DNA of 64,000 bases from Actinoplanes derwentensis. Its GTDB lineage: Bacteria; Actinomycetota; Actinomycetes; Mycobacteriales; Micromonosporaceae. A program made the translations under genes and the position numbers. Below are positions 47,314 to 58,558 of the stretch, piece by piece (the first letter of the stretch is position 1; each line of letters starts with the position of its first letter). The notes below the pieces were generated by a model that did no database searches, was not told where the DNA came from, and saw nothing but the letters and a program-made list of their open reading frames with translations. The DNA lies in the NCBI RefSeq assembly GCF_900104725.1, contig NZ_LT629758.1, forward strand, positions 9,900,001 to 9,964,000, in the 5' to 3' direction.

Positions 47314-48606
47314 TCAGGCCCGCATGACCGTGGCGATCGGAATGCCGGCCGCACGGATCGCCGGGATCAGACCACCCAGCACGCCGGCGATCAAACCGGC
47401 GATCACCCCGGCCACCCCGGCGTCCCAGGGGAACACCACACCCTGCAGGAACGGCTGCGAACTACCCGCCACGCTGACCACCACCTTCAGGGCGGCCGCG
47501 CTGGCCGCGATCGCCAGCGCCGCGGTGAGCAGACCGGTGATCAGGGTCTCGGCCAGCACGATGCCGGCCAGCAGAGCCCGTGGCGTGCCGACCGCCCGGC
47601 GCAGCGCGAACTCCTCGACCCGCTCGCCGACCGTGGCCAGCCCGACGTTCAGGATGCCGGCCACACCGATCAGCAGGACCAGGCCCGCCATCGCCAGGAA
47701 GATCATCCGCATCAGGGCCAGCTGATCCTGCTGGTCCTCACGGGAGTTGACCACATGGGTGTACGGCTCGACATTGATCGCCTTGAGCTTCGAGGTCAGC
47801 ACCTGCTCCACCGGCGTCGGCGTGGTCATCATGACCCGCACCTCGGTCCAGTTCGGGTCGACCAGCTTGCTGACCGGCACCCAATGGGTCAGCTCGTCCA
47901 TCCGCACGTAGGCGCGCGGCTGCGAATCGGCGTCGTCGACCACCCCGACGATCTGCGGAGTCAGGTTCGACGAGGAGCCGGGGATCCGCATCTCGGCCGG
48001 AACCCGGTACCGCTCGAAGCCCTTCGCCGCCTCCTTGTTCAGCACCAGTTTCGGCGCCAGCGACGGCATGGTGGTGAAGTCCAGCCACTGCCCTGACTGC
48101 GGGCGGTACGGCCGGAACTTCCGGACGTCACCCGTCAGAGCAGTCAACCGGACCTCGATCGCCTGCCCCTGCGGCGCCAGCTCTGCCGCCGGGATCTCGT
48201 AACAGCCGGTGTTGTCACAGTTCATCGGCGGGCCGCCGCCCCCGTAGTTCTCGTCGAACGGGCTGGCCCCCTCGTTCACCGGCCGCACCCCGGGCTCGCC
48301 GATGATCGCCGACATGCCGGTCATGGCGACCGCGTCGTCCCGGCCGGCGACGGTGTCCACCACGACCGGGCCGATCTGGGCCGAGCTGCCGCCCATCTCC
48401 ATCACCGTGGTGCCGTCCAGGCCCTCGTAGAGTTCCAGGTCGGCGAGCACGGCCCGCTCGGCGATGCTCGCACCGGCCTGCACCACCACCACGGCCAGCA
48501 CGCCGAGGAAGAGACTGACCATGGACAGCAGGGTGCGCGTCTTACGGGACCGGATCCCCTGCAGCCCGATGATCAAGGCCGACCGGAACCGTCCCGACAG
48601 CCGCAT
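47314..48606 (-). CDS. MacB/FtsX-type ABC permease
   Basis: A 430-residue membrane subunit. One helix near the N-terminus (TLLSMVSLFLGVLAVVVVQAGASIAERAV, about residues 28-52), a roughly 220-residue extracytoplasmic domain with a CDNTGC pair of cysteines, and three C-terminal helices from about 300 (IFLAMAGLVLLIGVAGILNVGLATVGERVEEFALRRAVG) give the FtsX/MacB topology. Such permeases do not move substrate through the membrane but drive mechanotransmission for export or envelope enzymes. ATG 48606 is preferred over the adjacent TTG. It is the last gene of the three-gene operon, 58 nt after the ATPase. Confidence 0.86.
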   Translation of the reverse strand: MRLSGRFRSALIIGLQGIRSRKTRTLLSMVSLFLGVLAVVVVQAGASIAERAVLADLELYEGLDGTTVMEMGGSSAQIGPVVVDTVAGRDDAVAMTGMSAIIGEPGVRPVNEGASPFDENYGGGGPPMNCDNTGCYEIPAAELAPQGQAIEVRLTALTGDVRKFRPYRPQSGQWLDFTTMPSLAPKLVLNKEAAKGFERYRVPAEMRIPGSSSNLTPQIVGVVDDADSQPRAYVRMDELTHWVPVSKLVDPNWTEVRVMMTTPTPVEQVLTSKLKAINVEPYTHVVNSREDQQDQLALMRMIFLAMAGLVLLIGVAGILNVGLATVGERVEEFALRRAVGTPRALLAGIVLAETLITGLLTAALAIAASAAALKVVVSVAGSSQPFLQGVVFPWDAGVAGVIAGLIAGVLGGLIPAIRAAGIPIATVMRA

Positions 48607-48664
48607 CAAACTGTGCCTCCGAAATCCCGCGAAAAGGCGCGATCATGACGCTCGCTCCGCCCGG

Positions 48665-49354
48665 TCATACCGCCACCTGCTCGGTCAGCACGCCGGCCTC
48701 CAGGTGCACGACGCGGCCCATCCGGGCGGCGTGGTCCCGGTCGTGAGTGACCAGGATCAGCGAACAACCGCGTGCGGTCACCGACTGCAGCGCGTCGATC
48801 ACCAGCGTGCCGGTCTCGGTGTCCAGGGCGCCGGTCGGCTCGTCGGCCAGCAGGATCTTCGGCTCCCGGACCAGGGCCCGGGCGATCGCCACCCGCTGCT
48901 GCTCACCACCGGACATCCGGCCCGGCCGGTTCTTCGCCAGATGCGCGATGCCGACCTCCTCGAGGGCCTGCATCACTCTGACCCGGCGCTGCCGCCGTGG
49001 CAGCCAGCCCTGCCCGTTGACCAGCGCCATCGCCACGTTCTGCGCGGCCGTCAGGTGCTTGAGCAGGAAGAACCGCTGGAACACGAAACCGTAGTGCGAG
49101 CTGCGCAGCTTCGCCGCCCGGCGTTCGGGCAGCCGGCTGATGTCGGTGCCGTCCAGGACGTAACTGCCCTGGTCCGGGCGGTCGAACAGGCCCAGGATGC
49201 TGAGCAGGGTGCTCTTGCCGGAGCCGGAGCGGCCGACGATGGCGAGGCTCTGCCCGGCGTGCACGTCGAGGCTCACACCGTCCAGGATCGTACGCGGCTG
49301 CTCCTGTCCTTTGAGGATCTTGGTGATCCCGGAGAGCTGGATCAGCGCCGTCAC
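48665..49354 (-). CDS. MacB/LolD-type ABC ATPase
   Basis: A 229-residue nucleotide-binding subunit. Walker A is GRSGSGKST (residues about 41-49), Q-loop FVFQRFFLL, signature MSGGEQQRVAIARAL, Walker B ILLADEPTGALD and H-loop VTHDRDHAARM. The LolD/MacB subgroup is recognised by the ADEPTGALDTETG string. Its start overlaps the end of the adaptor gene by 4 nt, and it powers the permease encoded next. Confidence 0.92.
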   Translation of the reverse strand: MTALIQLSGITKILKGQEQPRTILDGVSLDVHAGQSLAIVGRSGSGKSTLLSILGLFDRPDQGSYVLDGTDISRLPERRAAKLRSSHYGFVFQRFFLLKHLTAAQNVAMALVNGQGWLPRRQRRVRVMQALEEVGIAHLAKNRPGRMSGGEQQRVAIARALVREPKILLADEPTGALDTETGTLVIDALQSVTARGCSLILVTHDRDHAARMGRVVHLEAGVLTEQVAV

Positions 49355-50331
49355 CCGGTCACCTCGGCCGGCGCCGGAGTCGGCAGGTTCGGCCCGGGAA
49401 CCGCGATGGTCTCGTTGCCGACCAGGCCCTTCTTGATCTGGACCACCTTGCCGTCGGAGATGCCCAGTTCCACGTCGATCGTCTTGCGCTGCCGATCGTC
49501 ACCGATCACCAGGTCGACCTTGCCCTTGCCGGACAGCCCGGCGACAGCCTCGACCGGCAGGACCAGGGCGTTCTTCGCCCGGCCGGTGATCACGTCGAGT
49601 GTCACGTCGGAGCCGTTGATCAGCCGGGTCTTCGCCGGGGCGACACAGACCAGCCGCAGACCGGTCGGCTCGGAACCCTCGCCCCCGGAAGCCGCGCCCG
49701 GCTCCTCGACCGGTGCCACCGGCTTTCCGGACGGATTCGCCTCCGGCTTCGTGGTGCCGGTCGGTTCCGGCTCGGGCAGGATCCCGGCCGGCAGCGCCGC
49801 GATGGTGCCCACCGGCTCACACTCGAACGGGCCCGGCCCGTTCTTGATCTGCGCCTTGATCGACTCGACGGACCCGGAGATCCGGTACGCCTGGGCACTG
49901 TCGATGTCCGCCACGATGCCGTAACCGATGTGCTTGGCCGACACGACCGGCATCCCCTTGGAGACCGGTGCCCGGTCCTCCATCAGACGGCCGGCCATCA
50001 CCGACCCGATCGGGATCTCCACCCGGCGCGGTGCGCCGTCCTTCCAGACCGTGGCCACCCAGGTCCGCCGGTCCACCGGATTGCTGCTCGGCTTGCGGTC
50101 GACATACCGGATCTCGCCGGCCGCCGGGGCGACCAGGCCGAACACCGGGTTGATGGTCACCTTCCCGGTCAGGCTGATCTGGTTCGTCAGGTCCTTGCGG
50201 GCCGGCTTCACGGTGGTCAGCACGGTTCCCCTGGCTTCGAGGCCCGGGGTCTGCGCCGGCTCGGACTCCGACGAACAGCCACTCAGGACAACGGCGGCGG
50301 CCAGGGCCGTCACGCCCACACGTCTCTTCAC
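49351..50331 (-). CDS. MacA-like adaptor lipoprotein
   Basis: A 326-residue lipoprotein with lipobox LSGC (Cys19). The body resembles membrane-fusion adaptor (HlyD/MacA) proteins: a beta-strand start TVLTTVKPARKDLTNQISLTGKVTINPVFGLVAPAAGEI and a C-terminal NALVLPVEAVAGLSGKGKVDLVIGDDRQRKTIDVELGISDGKVVQIKKGLVGNETIAVPG, the usual barrel plus membrane-proximal region. The central coiled coil of Gram-negative MacA is replaced by a Pro/Glu/Gly-rich linker (about 185-225). In a Gram-positive it cannot reach an outer membrane; it probably hands cargo to the cell wall or regulates the permease. It is first in the operon. Confidence 0.8.
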   Translation of the reverse strand: MKRRVGVTALAAAVVLSGCSSESEPAQTPGLEARGTVLTTVKPARKDLTNQISLTGKVTINPVFGLVAPAAGEIRYVDRKPSSNPVDRRTWVATVWKDGAPRRVEIPIGSVMAGRLMEDRAPVSKGMPVVSAKHIGYGIVADIDSAQAYRISGSVESIKAQIKNGPGPFECEPVGTIAALPAGILPEPEPTGTTKPEANPSGKPVAPVEEPGAASGGEGSEPTGLRLVCVAPAKTRLINGSDVTLDVITGRAKNALVLPVEAVAGLSGKGKVDLVIGDDRQRKTIDVELGISDGKVVQIKKGLVGNETIAVPGPNLPTPAPAEVTG

Positions 50332-50473
50332 AAAATCCCCGTTCCGCGGCTACTCGGGCATGCCGGTATCGACGATGATGCCTGCGAACCGGCGCGGCGA
50401 AACGGTACCGTATGGACGCAACGGTGTTCATCGCGAACCTGTGCCAAACCTGTGGACCGGACGGCCGGGAAAG

Positions 50474-50713
50474 TCAGTCCACCGGGTAACCGTGCGCGGC
50501 CAGCACGGTCAGCAACTGCTCATCCCACCCGGTCTCGTCGGCGTCCCACCATCGATGACCGTGCGGACACTGCCAGTTCGGCGGCTCGGCGGGCATCATG
50601 CAGCCGCCGAGCGCCAGCTCCCCGTGCCGGGCGGCCTCCTGGGCCTCCGGCACCGGCAGACCGAAGATCAGCGGAACCCCGGCCGATCCGCACTCGGGAC
50701 ACGAACAGGTCAT
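50474..50713 (-). CDS. Small Cys/His-rich protein of unknown function
   Basis: A 79-residue protein with Cys3, Cys5, Cys8 at the N-terminus, Cys38, and a CPHGHRWW motif (Cys49, His51, His53), suggesting a zinc-ribbon-like fold. It has no further known domain. The ATG at 50713 overlaps the stop of the metallophosphatase gene (ATGA), so the two are co-expressed. The downstream 142 nt to the adaptor gene contain a 10-bp palindrome ACGGTACCGT (50402-50411) that could regulate the export operon. Confidence 0.6.
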   Translation of the reverse strand: MTCSCPECGSAGVPLIFGLPVPEAQEAARHGELALGGCMMPAEPPNWQCPHGHRWWDADETGWDEQLLTVLAAHGYPVD

Positions 50714-51498
50714 CACCGAACCGTACTCAGCTCCGCGACCAGGAGGCGGCCACCCTCGAAAACGCCGCCGTCGATCGCCAGGACCCGGCCGTCGCCGTAC
50801 CGGTGCGGCTCCTTGATCGTCTCCGGGGTGTAGCCGAAGTAACTCATCAGCGTGCTGTGCCCGTGCACGATCACCGATCCGCCGTACGCGCCGAGCAGCG
50901 CGTCGACCGCAGCCGGGGCGGACAGTTCGCCGCGGCCACTCATCCGGCTGACGAAATAGAGCCACACACCCGAGTCGGTGCCGGTGATCTGCTCGGCCAC
51001 GATCGTGTTCACCTCGTCGAGGTCGCCGGCGAACTCCAGATAGCGGGTGCTGTCGCAGTGCATCAGCAGATGATCACCGACCAGGGCCAGCGCCGGCAGC
51101 GAGGACAACCACGCGAGGTGCTCGGGAGTCAGGCCGCGCAGGTCGCTGTCGCGGCCGCCGTACTGCAGCCAGGCCCCGTACCAGCCGTCGGCCCGCGCCT
51201 CCCAGCCCGGGATGGGGGCCGCACCGAACCGGTGCGCGCCGAGAAGCTGCACCTCGTGGTTGCCGAGCAGTGCACCGACCTCACCACCGGCCGCCGCGGC
51301 CTGCCCGGTCAGCCGCCGGATGTCGTCGATCACGCCCAGCCCGTCCGGCCCCCGGTCGAAGTAGTCACCGAGCAGCCACAGCCGGGCATCGGCACCGGAC
51401 CAGTCCCCGGCGGCGTCGGTCAGCCCGGTGTCCCGCAGGACGGCACGGAACTCGTCGCGGTGGCCGTGGATGTCGCTGACAGCGAAGAGAGGAGGCAC
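50713..51498 (-). CDS. Calcineurin-like metallophosphoesterase
   Basis: A 261-residue phosphatase of the bacterial serine/threonine-phosphatase/ApaH-like type. The metal-binding motifs are SDIHGH (residues 8-13), LGDYFDRGPDG, LLGNHEVQLLG and the later VHGHS, in the right order. The substrate may be a phosphoprotein or dinucleotide; it cannot be told. GTG 51498 begins the typical PPLFAVSDIHGH. It is translationally coupled to the small Cys/His protein. Confidence 0.88.
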   Translation of the reverse strand: MPPLFAVSDIHGHRDEFRAVLRDTGLTDAAGDWSGADARLWLLGDYFDRGPDGLGVIDDIRRLTGQAAAAGGEVGALLGNHEVQLLGAHRFGAAPIPGWEARADGWYGAWLQYGGRDSDLRGLTPEHLAWLSSLPALALVGDHLLMHCDSTRYLEFAGDLDEVNTIVAEQITGTDSGVWLYFVSRMSGRGELSAPAAVDALLGAYGGSVIVHGHSTLMSYFGYTPETIKEPHRYGDGRVLAIDGGVFEGGRLLVAELSTVR

Positions 51499-51630
51499 GA
51501 TCGCGCACTCTAACCAGCAAATGTGTCGATCGGGGTCAGGAATTCCGGCAGCCTACACCGGCCCGAACGACCTGTTCGCCGACGGGCCGGGACGCTCTCG
51601 AAGTGTCCCGGCGGACGGTCAGCCACGGGA

Positions 51631-51730
51631 CGCTCTCCGCCCGGCGGTCGCGGGAAGGGCCGGGCGGGCCGCCCGCCTTGCGCGGACCCGGCGGGACCCG
51701 TGGGTTCGACGGGCGGTGTCAGGCGTACCG
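51631..51730 (-). repeat. 100-bp inverted repeat, left copy
   Basis: The reverse complement of this segment matches 54925-55024 at all but about four or five positions over 100 bp. It begins 3 nt beyond the stop codon of the acyl-CoA synthetase gene, in the transcription sense of that gene. It is very GC-rich with internal inverted repeats (for example around GGGCGGGCCGCCC). No transposase or target duplication is evident. Confidence 0.9.
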
Positions 51731-51733
51731 GAG

Positions 51734-53086
51734 CTAGGTTTTGATCTGGGTCAATGCGCTTTTCTGGACCTTGCCCATGCCGTTGCGGGGCAGGCTGTCG
51801 ACCAGGTGGACGGCTCGTGGGCGCTTGTGGGCGGCCAGCCGTTCGGCGACGAAAGTGATCAGGTCGGCGGGGGCTACCGGGTCGGCTACCACGAACGCGG
51901 TGATCTGTTCGCCCAGGTCAGCGTGCGGCAGGCCGACAACCGCGGCTTCCCGGACGGCCGGGTGCAGCAGCAACGTGTCCTCGACCTCGCCGGCGCCTAC
52001 CCGGTACCCGCCTGTTTTGATCAGGTCGGTGGAGGCCCGGCCGACGATGCGGTGCCAGCCGTCGGGGCCGATCACGGCTACGTCGCCGGTCGGGAACCAG
52101 CCGTCGGTCAGGGCCGGTGGGCGCACTCCGCCGTCGTGCAGGTAACCGTCGAGCAGGGTCGGGCCGCGGACCTGCAGGTGACCGATGGTTTCGCCGTCCG
52201 GGTCCAGGAGGGTGCCGGAGTCGTCGACCAGCCGGGTGAGCACGCCGGGTAGTGGGGTGCCGACGTGGCCGGGGCGGCGTTCGCCGTCGGCTCGGGCGCT
52301 GACCGTGATCAGGGTTTCGGTCATGCCGTAGCGCTCGACCGGGGACTGGCCGGTCAACGCGGTGAGATTGTCGAAGACCGGTACCGGTAGTGGGGCGCTG
52401 CCGGAGACGAGCAGCCGGGCCGGGGCCAGGGCGCGCGCCGCGGACGGGTCGGCGGCGATCCGGGACCACACGGTCGGGACGCCGAAATACATCGAGCCGG
52501 GCGTCGAGGCGTACGCCGCCGGGGTCGGCTTGTGGGTGTGGACCAGCCGCGAACCGAGCCGTAGCGGCCCGAGGACGCCGAGGACCAGGCCGTGCACGTG
52601 GTAGAGCGGAAGCCCATGGACCAGGGTGTCGTCGGCGGTCCACTGCCAGGCCGCGGCGAGACCGTCGAGCCCGGCGGCGACCGCCGACCGGGAGATGACG
52701 ACACCTTTCGGGGCGCCGGTGGTGCCGCTGGTGTAGAGGACGAGCGCCGGTGCCGACGACGGTGGCTCCGGCGGAACCGTGCCATGGCCGTTGCTGAAGG
52801 CATCCAGCAAGGTCGCGCCCGAGTCGCGCAGGATGTGCGCCCGCTCCAGCGAACCGGCGTCCGGCGGGATCGGCACGATCGGTACCCCGGCCAGCAGCGC
52901 CCCGGTGACCGCCACGATCGTCGACAGTCCGGGGACCGCCTCCACCGCGACGATCGGCGCTCCCGCGATCGCCGACGCCACCCCGGCGGCCCGGCCGAGC
53001 AGCTCATGGCGGGACAGCTCGCCTTCGGGGGTGACCACGGCCCGATCGAGATCGGCTTCCTGATGCAGCGAGTCCAGCAGACGCAT
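51734..53086 (-). CDS. Acyl-CoA synthetase (ANL superfamily, MatB-like)
   Basis: A 450-residue adenylate-forming enzyme that activates a carboxylic acid to its CoA thioester. The P-loop is LVLYTSGTTGAPKGVVISR (about residues 115-133), then HGLPLYHVHGLVLGVLGPL, the acyl-adenylate site VERYGMTETLITVSAR, hinge region GWFPTGDVAVIGPDGWHRIVGRASTDLIKTGGYRVGAGEVED and the catalytic C-terminal Lys in PRNGMGKVQKSAL. The compact size and HVHGL/ERYGMTE features resemble malonyl-CoA synthetases, but the substrate is not certain. It is divergent from an ABC exporter, and its 3' end abuts the left 100-bp repeat. Confidence 0.88.
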   Translation of the reverse strand: MRLLDSLHQEADLDRAVVTPEGELSRHELLGRAAGVASAIAGAPIVAVEAVPGLSTIVAVTGALLAGVPIVPIPPDAGSLERAHILRDSGATLLDAFSNGHGTVPPEPPSSAPALVLYTSGTTGAPKGVVISRSAVAAGLDGLAAAWQWTADDTLVHGLPLYHVHGLVLGVLGPLRLGSRLVHTHKPTPAAYASTPGSMYFGVPTVWSRIAADPSAARALAPARLLVSGSAPLPVPVFDNLTALTGQSPVERYGMTETLITVSARADGERRPGHVGTPLPGVLTRLVDDSGTLLDPDGETIGHLQVRGPTLLDGYLHDGGVRPPALTDGWFPTGDVAVIGPDGWHRIVGRASTDLIKTGGYRVGAGEVEDTLLLHPAVREAAVVGLPHADLGEQITAFVVADPVAPADLITFVAERLAAHKRPRAVHLVDSLPRNGMGKVQKSALTQIKT

Positions 53087-53205
53087 GACCCCGATCCTAC
53101 GAAAGGACGACCGGCCGCCCCTTGCCGCGCTCGCACCCGGAGACGTCGATTGCCGCCGCCGCGAGCACCCGCTTACGGTCGGATCTCCTGGTGAGAGGGG
53201 GGTTG

Positions 53206-54924
<1,719 letters not shown>

Positions 54925-54936
<12 letters not shown>

Positions 54937-55024
54937 CACCGCCCGCCGAACCCACGGGTCCCGCCGGGTCCGCGCAAGGCAGGCGGCCCGCCCGGCCTTT
55001 CCCGCGACCGCCGGGCGGAGAGCG
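54925..55024 (+). repeat. 100-bp inverted repeat, right copy
   Basis: It mirrors 51631-51730 and contains the last codons and stop of the ABC exporter. A truncated ATPase frame begins (3' end) only 33 nt further right, suggesting that this edge marks an insertion or rearrangement point. Confidence 0.9.
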
Positions 55025-55057
55025 CCCCCTCACCGGCTACCCGGCCCGTCCCCCCGC

Positions 55058-55573
55058 TCATCCCGCCGCCCATCGGGAGACGATGTCGTCGATGTCGCTC
55101 ACCAGACGCTGCCAGCTTTCGAGCTTGGTGACCGCCCCGTTCCGATCCAGCTGTTCGAGGAGCTGCCGCCGGTTCTGGTTGAACCGTTTCGCAACCCGTT
55201 CCCGGCGCCGGCCTGTCTCATCGGCGACCTTGAGCAGTCCGATGCCGCCTTCTCCGTCGGCTGCGGAATAACCCAGCGTCACCTCGTACCGAAGGAACGT
55301 GGTGGTGGGGGTGGTCGGGGCGCCGAGATCGTCCTCCACCTCGGCCGGGACAAGCATCTCCGCGGCGAGACGGATCTGCCGGGGGTGCTCCCGGTAGCCG
55401 TCCCAGAAGAGGTCACGCGGATCGCCGCTGATGCCGGAAGCACCTCGCACCCGCCGGGCCGCCTCCACCAAGGAATCGCTCGCCGGGTACGACAGGAACT
55501 CGATGGCGTCGAAGACGTTGGACTTCCCGATGCCGTTTGCTCCGGCGATGCTGGTGAAGGGGCCGAAATCCAC
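55058..55573 (-). pseudogene. N-terminal fragment of a SMC/OLD-like ATPase
   Basis: A 171-residue frame with the start of an AAA_15/AAA_21-type ATPase: FTSIAGANGIGKSNVFDAIEFLSYPASDSLVEAARRVRG (Walker A GANGIGKSN). Family members are typically 350-600 residues, and neither the signature nor Walker B is present, because the frame ends 33 nt from the right 100-bp repeat. The first few residues before DFGPF are also shorter than usual (GTG start 55573). It is best read as a remnant whose 3' part was lost when the neighbouring segment arrived; a functional short form cannot be excluded. Confidence 0.7.
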
Positions 55574-55591
55574 ACTTAGTGGGTGCGTCGT

Positions 55592-56260
55592 CTATGCGGG
55601 GAACGCGGCCAGCTCCTTGACGGCGGCGGCCAAACGGAGGTCGAGGCCGGAGTGGATCAGTTCGCGGCAGTCGTGGTCACCGTCGGTGGCCAGGCGGCGG
55701 ATGTCGTGGATGGCGGCGCTCATCCGGTCGCGGACCTCGCGGATCATGCTGCCCGCGGTGCCGCGCCAGCCGTAGGCGTCGAGTAGGAGCCGCAGGCGCC
55801 GGGGGCGGTCGTCGAGTTCGGTCCAGCCGTCCTCGAAACTGAGCGGCACCCAGGCGAAGGCGGTGAACGCCAGGTCGGCCTCGCGGGTGACGGGGCCGGC
55901 GAAGTCCCAGCCGACGAAGCCGGTGAGGCGGCGGCCGTCGCGGGTGGCGTTGTACGGTGCCGCGTCGTTGTGGCCGATGATCAGGCCGGGTTCCCAGGCG
56001 CCGCCTTTGCGCCAGACCGCGTCGGCGGGTGGGACGAAACCGGCCACCGCCTGGTGGTATTCCCGCAGCCACTGGGCGACCTGCCACAGGGTGTCGTCGT
56101 TGCGGGCCCATTCCGGCCAGGGCAGTGCCGGGCCGGCGGCGCCGCCGACGGGTGGCGCGCCGTCGAAACCCGTGTTCTCTAGATGCCGCAGCAGGGACTG
56201 GACCGCGGGGGTCCACGGTTCACCCACCGGGCCGATGGGTAACTCCGGTTCGAAGCTCAT
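55592..56260 (-). CDS. Phosphotransferase of the APH/choline-kinase superfamily
   Basis: A 222-residue kinase-like protein. The catalytic loop is IIGHNDAAPYNATRDGRRLTGFVGWDFAGPVTREADLAFTAFAWVPL, with the HNDxxxxN brace and the WDF metal-binding Asp, then a helical C-terminal part. Most of the N-terminal ATP-binding lobe is missing compared with aminoglycoside phosphotransferases (about 265 residues), so activity is uncertain. ATG 56260 has GGAGG 6 nt upstream. Such short members are common in actinomycetes and their substrates are unknown. Confidence 0.8.
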   Translation of the reverse strand: MSFEPELPIGPVGEPWTPAVQSLLRHLENTGFDGAPPVGGAAGPALPWPEWARNDDTLWQVAQWLREYHQAVAGFVPPADAVWRKGGAWEPGLIIGHNDAAPYNATRDGRRLTGFVGWDFAGPVTREADLAFTAFAWVPLSFEDGWTELDDRPRRLRLLLDAYGWRGTAGSMIREVRDRMSAAIHDIRRLATDGDHDCRELIHSGLDLRLAAAVKELAAFPA

Positions 56261-56357
56261 GATCAACCTCCGGGGTGGACGGTAGTCCGGAGATCATCGA
56301 TCATGCATCGGCCGGGTGTCCTGCCGGAAGCCGACGTTCATCGGAATTCATGCAGGT

Positions 56358-56391
56358 GATGTCTCGTGGATCACGTGACCCACGAGACATC
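56358..56391 (-). terminator. Terminator of the thiolase-fadB operon
   Basis: GATGTCTCGTGG (56358-56369) pairs perfectly with CCACGAGACATC (56380-56391) around a 10-nt loop, 12 nt beyond the FadB-like stop on the minus strand. Confidence 0.85.
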
Positions 56392-56402
56392 GGCCCGTGT
56401 TC

Positions 56403-58547
56403 TTATACGAACGTCTCGTTGGCTTCGGCCTTGGCGAGCAGCAGCGGCGGCGGGGTGAACCGGTCGCCGTACCGGTCGGCGAGCTGCCGGGCGCGGGCGG
56501 CGAAACCGGGGAGACCCCCGTCGTACTGGTTGATGTACTGGAGCACACCCCCGGTCCAGCCCGGGTAACCGATGCCCAGGATCGAGCCGATGTTCGCCTC
56601 GGCGACCGAGGTCAGCACCCCTTCGTCCAGGCATTTCACGGTCTCGATGGCCTCGATGAAGAGCATCCGCTCCTTGAGGTCCTCGAACGGGATCGCCACG
56701 TCCGGTCTGGCGAACGCGGACAGTCCCGGCCAGAGCCCGGTGCGTTTGCCGTCGGTGTACTCGTAGAAGCCCGCCCCACCGGACCGGCCGGGGCGCCCGA
56801 ACTCGTCGATCATCCGGTCGATGACCTCGTCGGCCGGGTGCGTCTCCCGTTCCCGGCCGGCGGCGGAGGCGGCCGCCCGGTACTCGTCGCGGATCTTGCG
56901 GGGCAGGGTGAGGGTCAGCTCGTCCATCAGCTGCAGCACCGGCGCGGGGTATCCGGCCTGGCTGCTGGCCTGCTCGATGCTGGCCGGGGCGACACCCTCG
57001 GCGAGCAGCGCGATGCCCTCGTTGGTGAACGTGCCGATGACCCGGCTGGTGAAGAAGCCGCGACTGTCGTTGACCACGATCGGCGTCTTACGGAGCCGGC
57101 GGACCACGTCCAGGGACCGCCGTACGGTCAAGTCGCTGGTCTTCTCGCCTTTGATCACCTCGACCAGGGGCATCTTGTCGACGGGGGAGAAGAAGTGCAG
57201 CCCGATGAAGTCGGCCTGGCGGCTGACCCCGTCGGCGAGCGCGGTGATCGGCAGCGTGGAGGTGTTGGAGCAGAGCAGCGCGTGCGGGGCGACCACTGTC
57301 TCGATCTCGGCGAACACCTTGTGCTTGAGCGCCGGGTCCTCGAAGACGGCCTCGATCACCAGGTCGGCTCCGGCCAGATCGGCGATCTGATCGGTCGCGG
57401 TGATCAGGCCGAGCAGGGCCTCGCCCTTCTCCGGCGTGATGCGGCCACGGCTGACATCTTTTCCGACCAGTTTCTCCGAGTACGCCTTGCCACGCTGCGC
57501 GCCTTCGAGGGTGACGTCGCGCAGCACCGTGGGCAGCCCGGCGCGGGCGCTGACGTACGCGATGGCCGCGCCCATCATGCCGGCGCCCAGCACCGCGACC
57601 TTGGTGATCGGCGGGACCTCGCCGATGTCCCGCTGACTCACCTCGTTCAGGTCGAAGAAGAACGCCTTGATCATGTTCTTGGCGACCTGGCCGGTGACCA
57701 GCTCGACGAAGTACCGGGTCTCGATGACCAGCGCGGTGTCCACGTCGACCTGTGCACCCTCGACGGCCGCCGACAGGATGTTGCGGGGGGCCGGGTAGGG
57801 CGCGTTCTTGAGCTGCTTGCGCAGGTTCGCCGGGAAGGCCGGCAGCATCGCGGCCAGCGACGGTGTGGACGGTGAGCCTCCGGGGATCCGGTAACCCTTG
57901 GTGTCCCACGGCTGGACAGCGCCCGGGTTCTGGATGATCCACTCGCGGGCCGCGGTGATCAGCTGCTCCGGGGTGTCCACCACCTCGTCGATCAGGCCCA
58001 GCTGGACCGCCTTGGCGAGCTTGTGCCGGGTGCCCTTGAGCAGCACCTCGGTCAGCGCGGTGGCCAGGCCCAGCAGCCGCACGGTGCGCACCACGCCACC
58101 ACCGGCGGGCAGCAGACCGAGTGTCACCTCGGGCAGTCCGATCTCCAGCCGCGGATCGCTGAGCGCGATCCGGCGGTGGGTGGCGAGCGCCAGCTCCAGG
58201 CCGCCACCCAGAGCCGACCCGTTGAGCGCGGCCACCACCGGCCGGCCCAGCGTCTCCAGCCGCCGCAGCTGTCCTTTGACCCGGGTGGACATCGCGAACA
58301 CGTCGCCGCCCCGGTCGGCCGGCACCGAACCGAGCTGGTCCAGGTCGCCGCCGGCGAACCAGGACTTCTTCGCCGACGTGATGATCACACCGGTGATCTC
58401 GTCGCGCTCGGCCTCGAGACGGCTGACCGTCTCCTCCATGCTGCGCACGTAAGCGTCGTTCATGGTGTTGGCGCCGCGGCTCGGGTCGTCGAGCGTCAGC
58501 ACCACGATGCCGTCGTCGGCCCGGTCGTAACGAATGGTCTCGGACAT
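56403..58547 (-). CDS. Fatty-acid oxidation alpha subunit: enoyl-CoA hydratase / 3-hydroxyacyl-CoA dehydrogenase
   Basis: A 714-residue bifunctional FadB/FadJ-like enzyme of beta-oxidation. The N-terminal crotonase domain (residues 1-210) has the two active-site glutamates in [15 protein letters not shown] and [15 protein letters not shown]. The NAD-binding domain begins [17 protein letters not shown] near 310, with catalytic His in [16 protein letters not shown] and Asn in [14 protein letters not shown]. Duplicated 3HCDH C-terminal modules finish near [23 protein letters not shown] 58547 follows the thiolase by 11 nt, so both form the trifunctional-type operon that yields acetyl-CoA. Confidence 0.94.
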   Translation of the reverse strand: MSETIRYDRADDGIVVLTLDDPSRGANTMNDAYVRSMEETVSRLEAERDEITGVIITSAKKSWFAGGDLDQLGSVPADRGGDVFAMSTRVKGQLRRLETLGRPVVAALNGSALGGGLELALATHRRIALSDPRLEIGLPEVTLGLLPAGGGVVRTVRLLGLATALTEVLLKGTRHKLAKAVQLGLIDEVVDTPEQLITAAREWIIQNPGAVQPWDTKGYRIPGGSPSTPSLAAMLPAFPANLRKQLKNAPYPAPRNILSAAVEGAQVDVDTALVIETRYFVELVTGQVAKNMIKAFFFDLNEVSQRDIGEVPPITKVAVLGAGMMGAAIAYVSARAGLPTVLRDVTLEGAQRGKAYSEKLVGKDVSRGRITPEKGEALLGLITATDQIADLAGADLVIEAVFEDPALKHKVFAEIETVVAPHALLCSNTSTLPITALADGVSRQADFIGLHFFSPVDKMPLVEVIKGEKTSDLTVRRSLDVVRRLRKTPIVVNDSRGFFTSRVIGTFTNEGIALLAEGVAPASIEQASSQAGYPAPVLQLMDELTLTLPRKIRDEYRAAASAAGRERETHPADEVIDRMIDEFGRPGRSGGAGFYEYTDGKRTGLWPGLSAFARPDVAIPFEDLKERMLFIEAIETVKCLDEGVLTSVAEANIGSILGIGYPGWTGGVLQYINQYDGGLPGFAARARQLADRYGDRFTPPPLLLAKAEANETFV

Positions 58548-58558
58548 CGGATTTCCCC

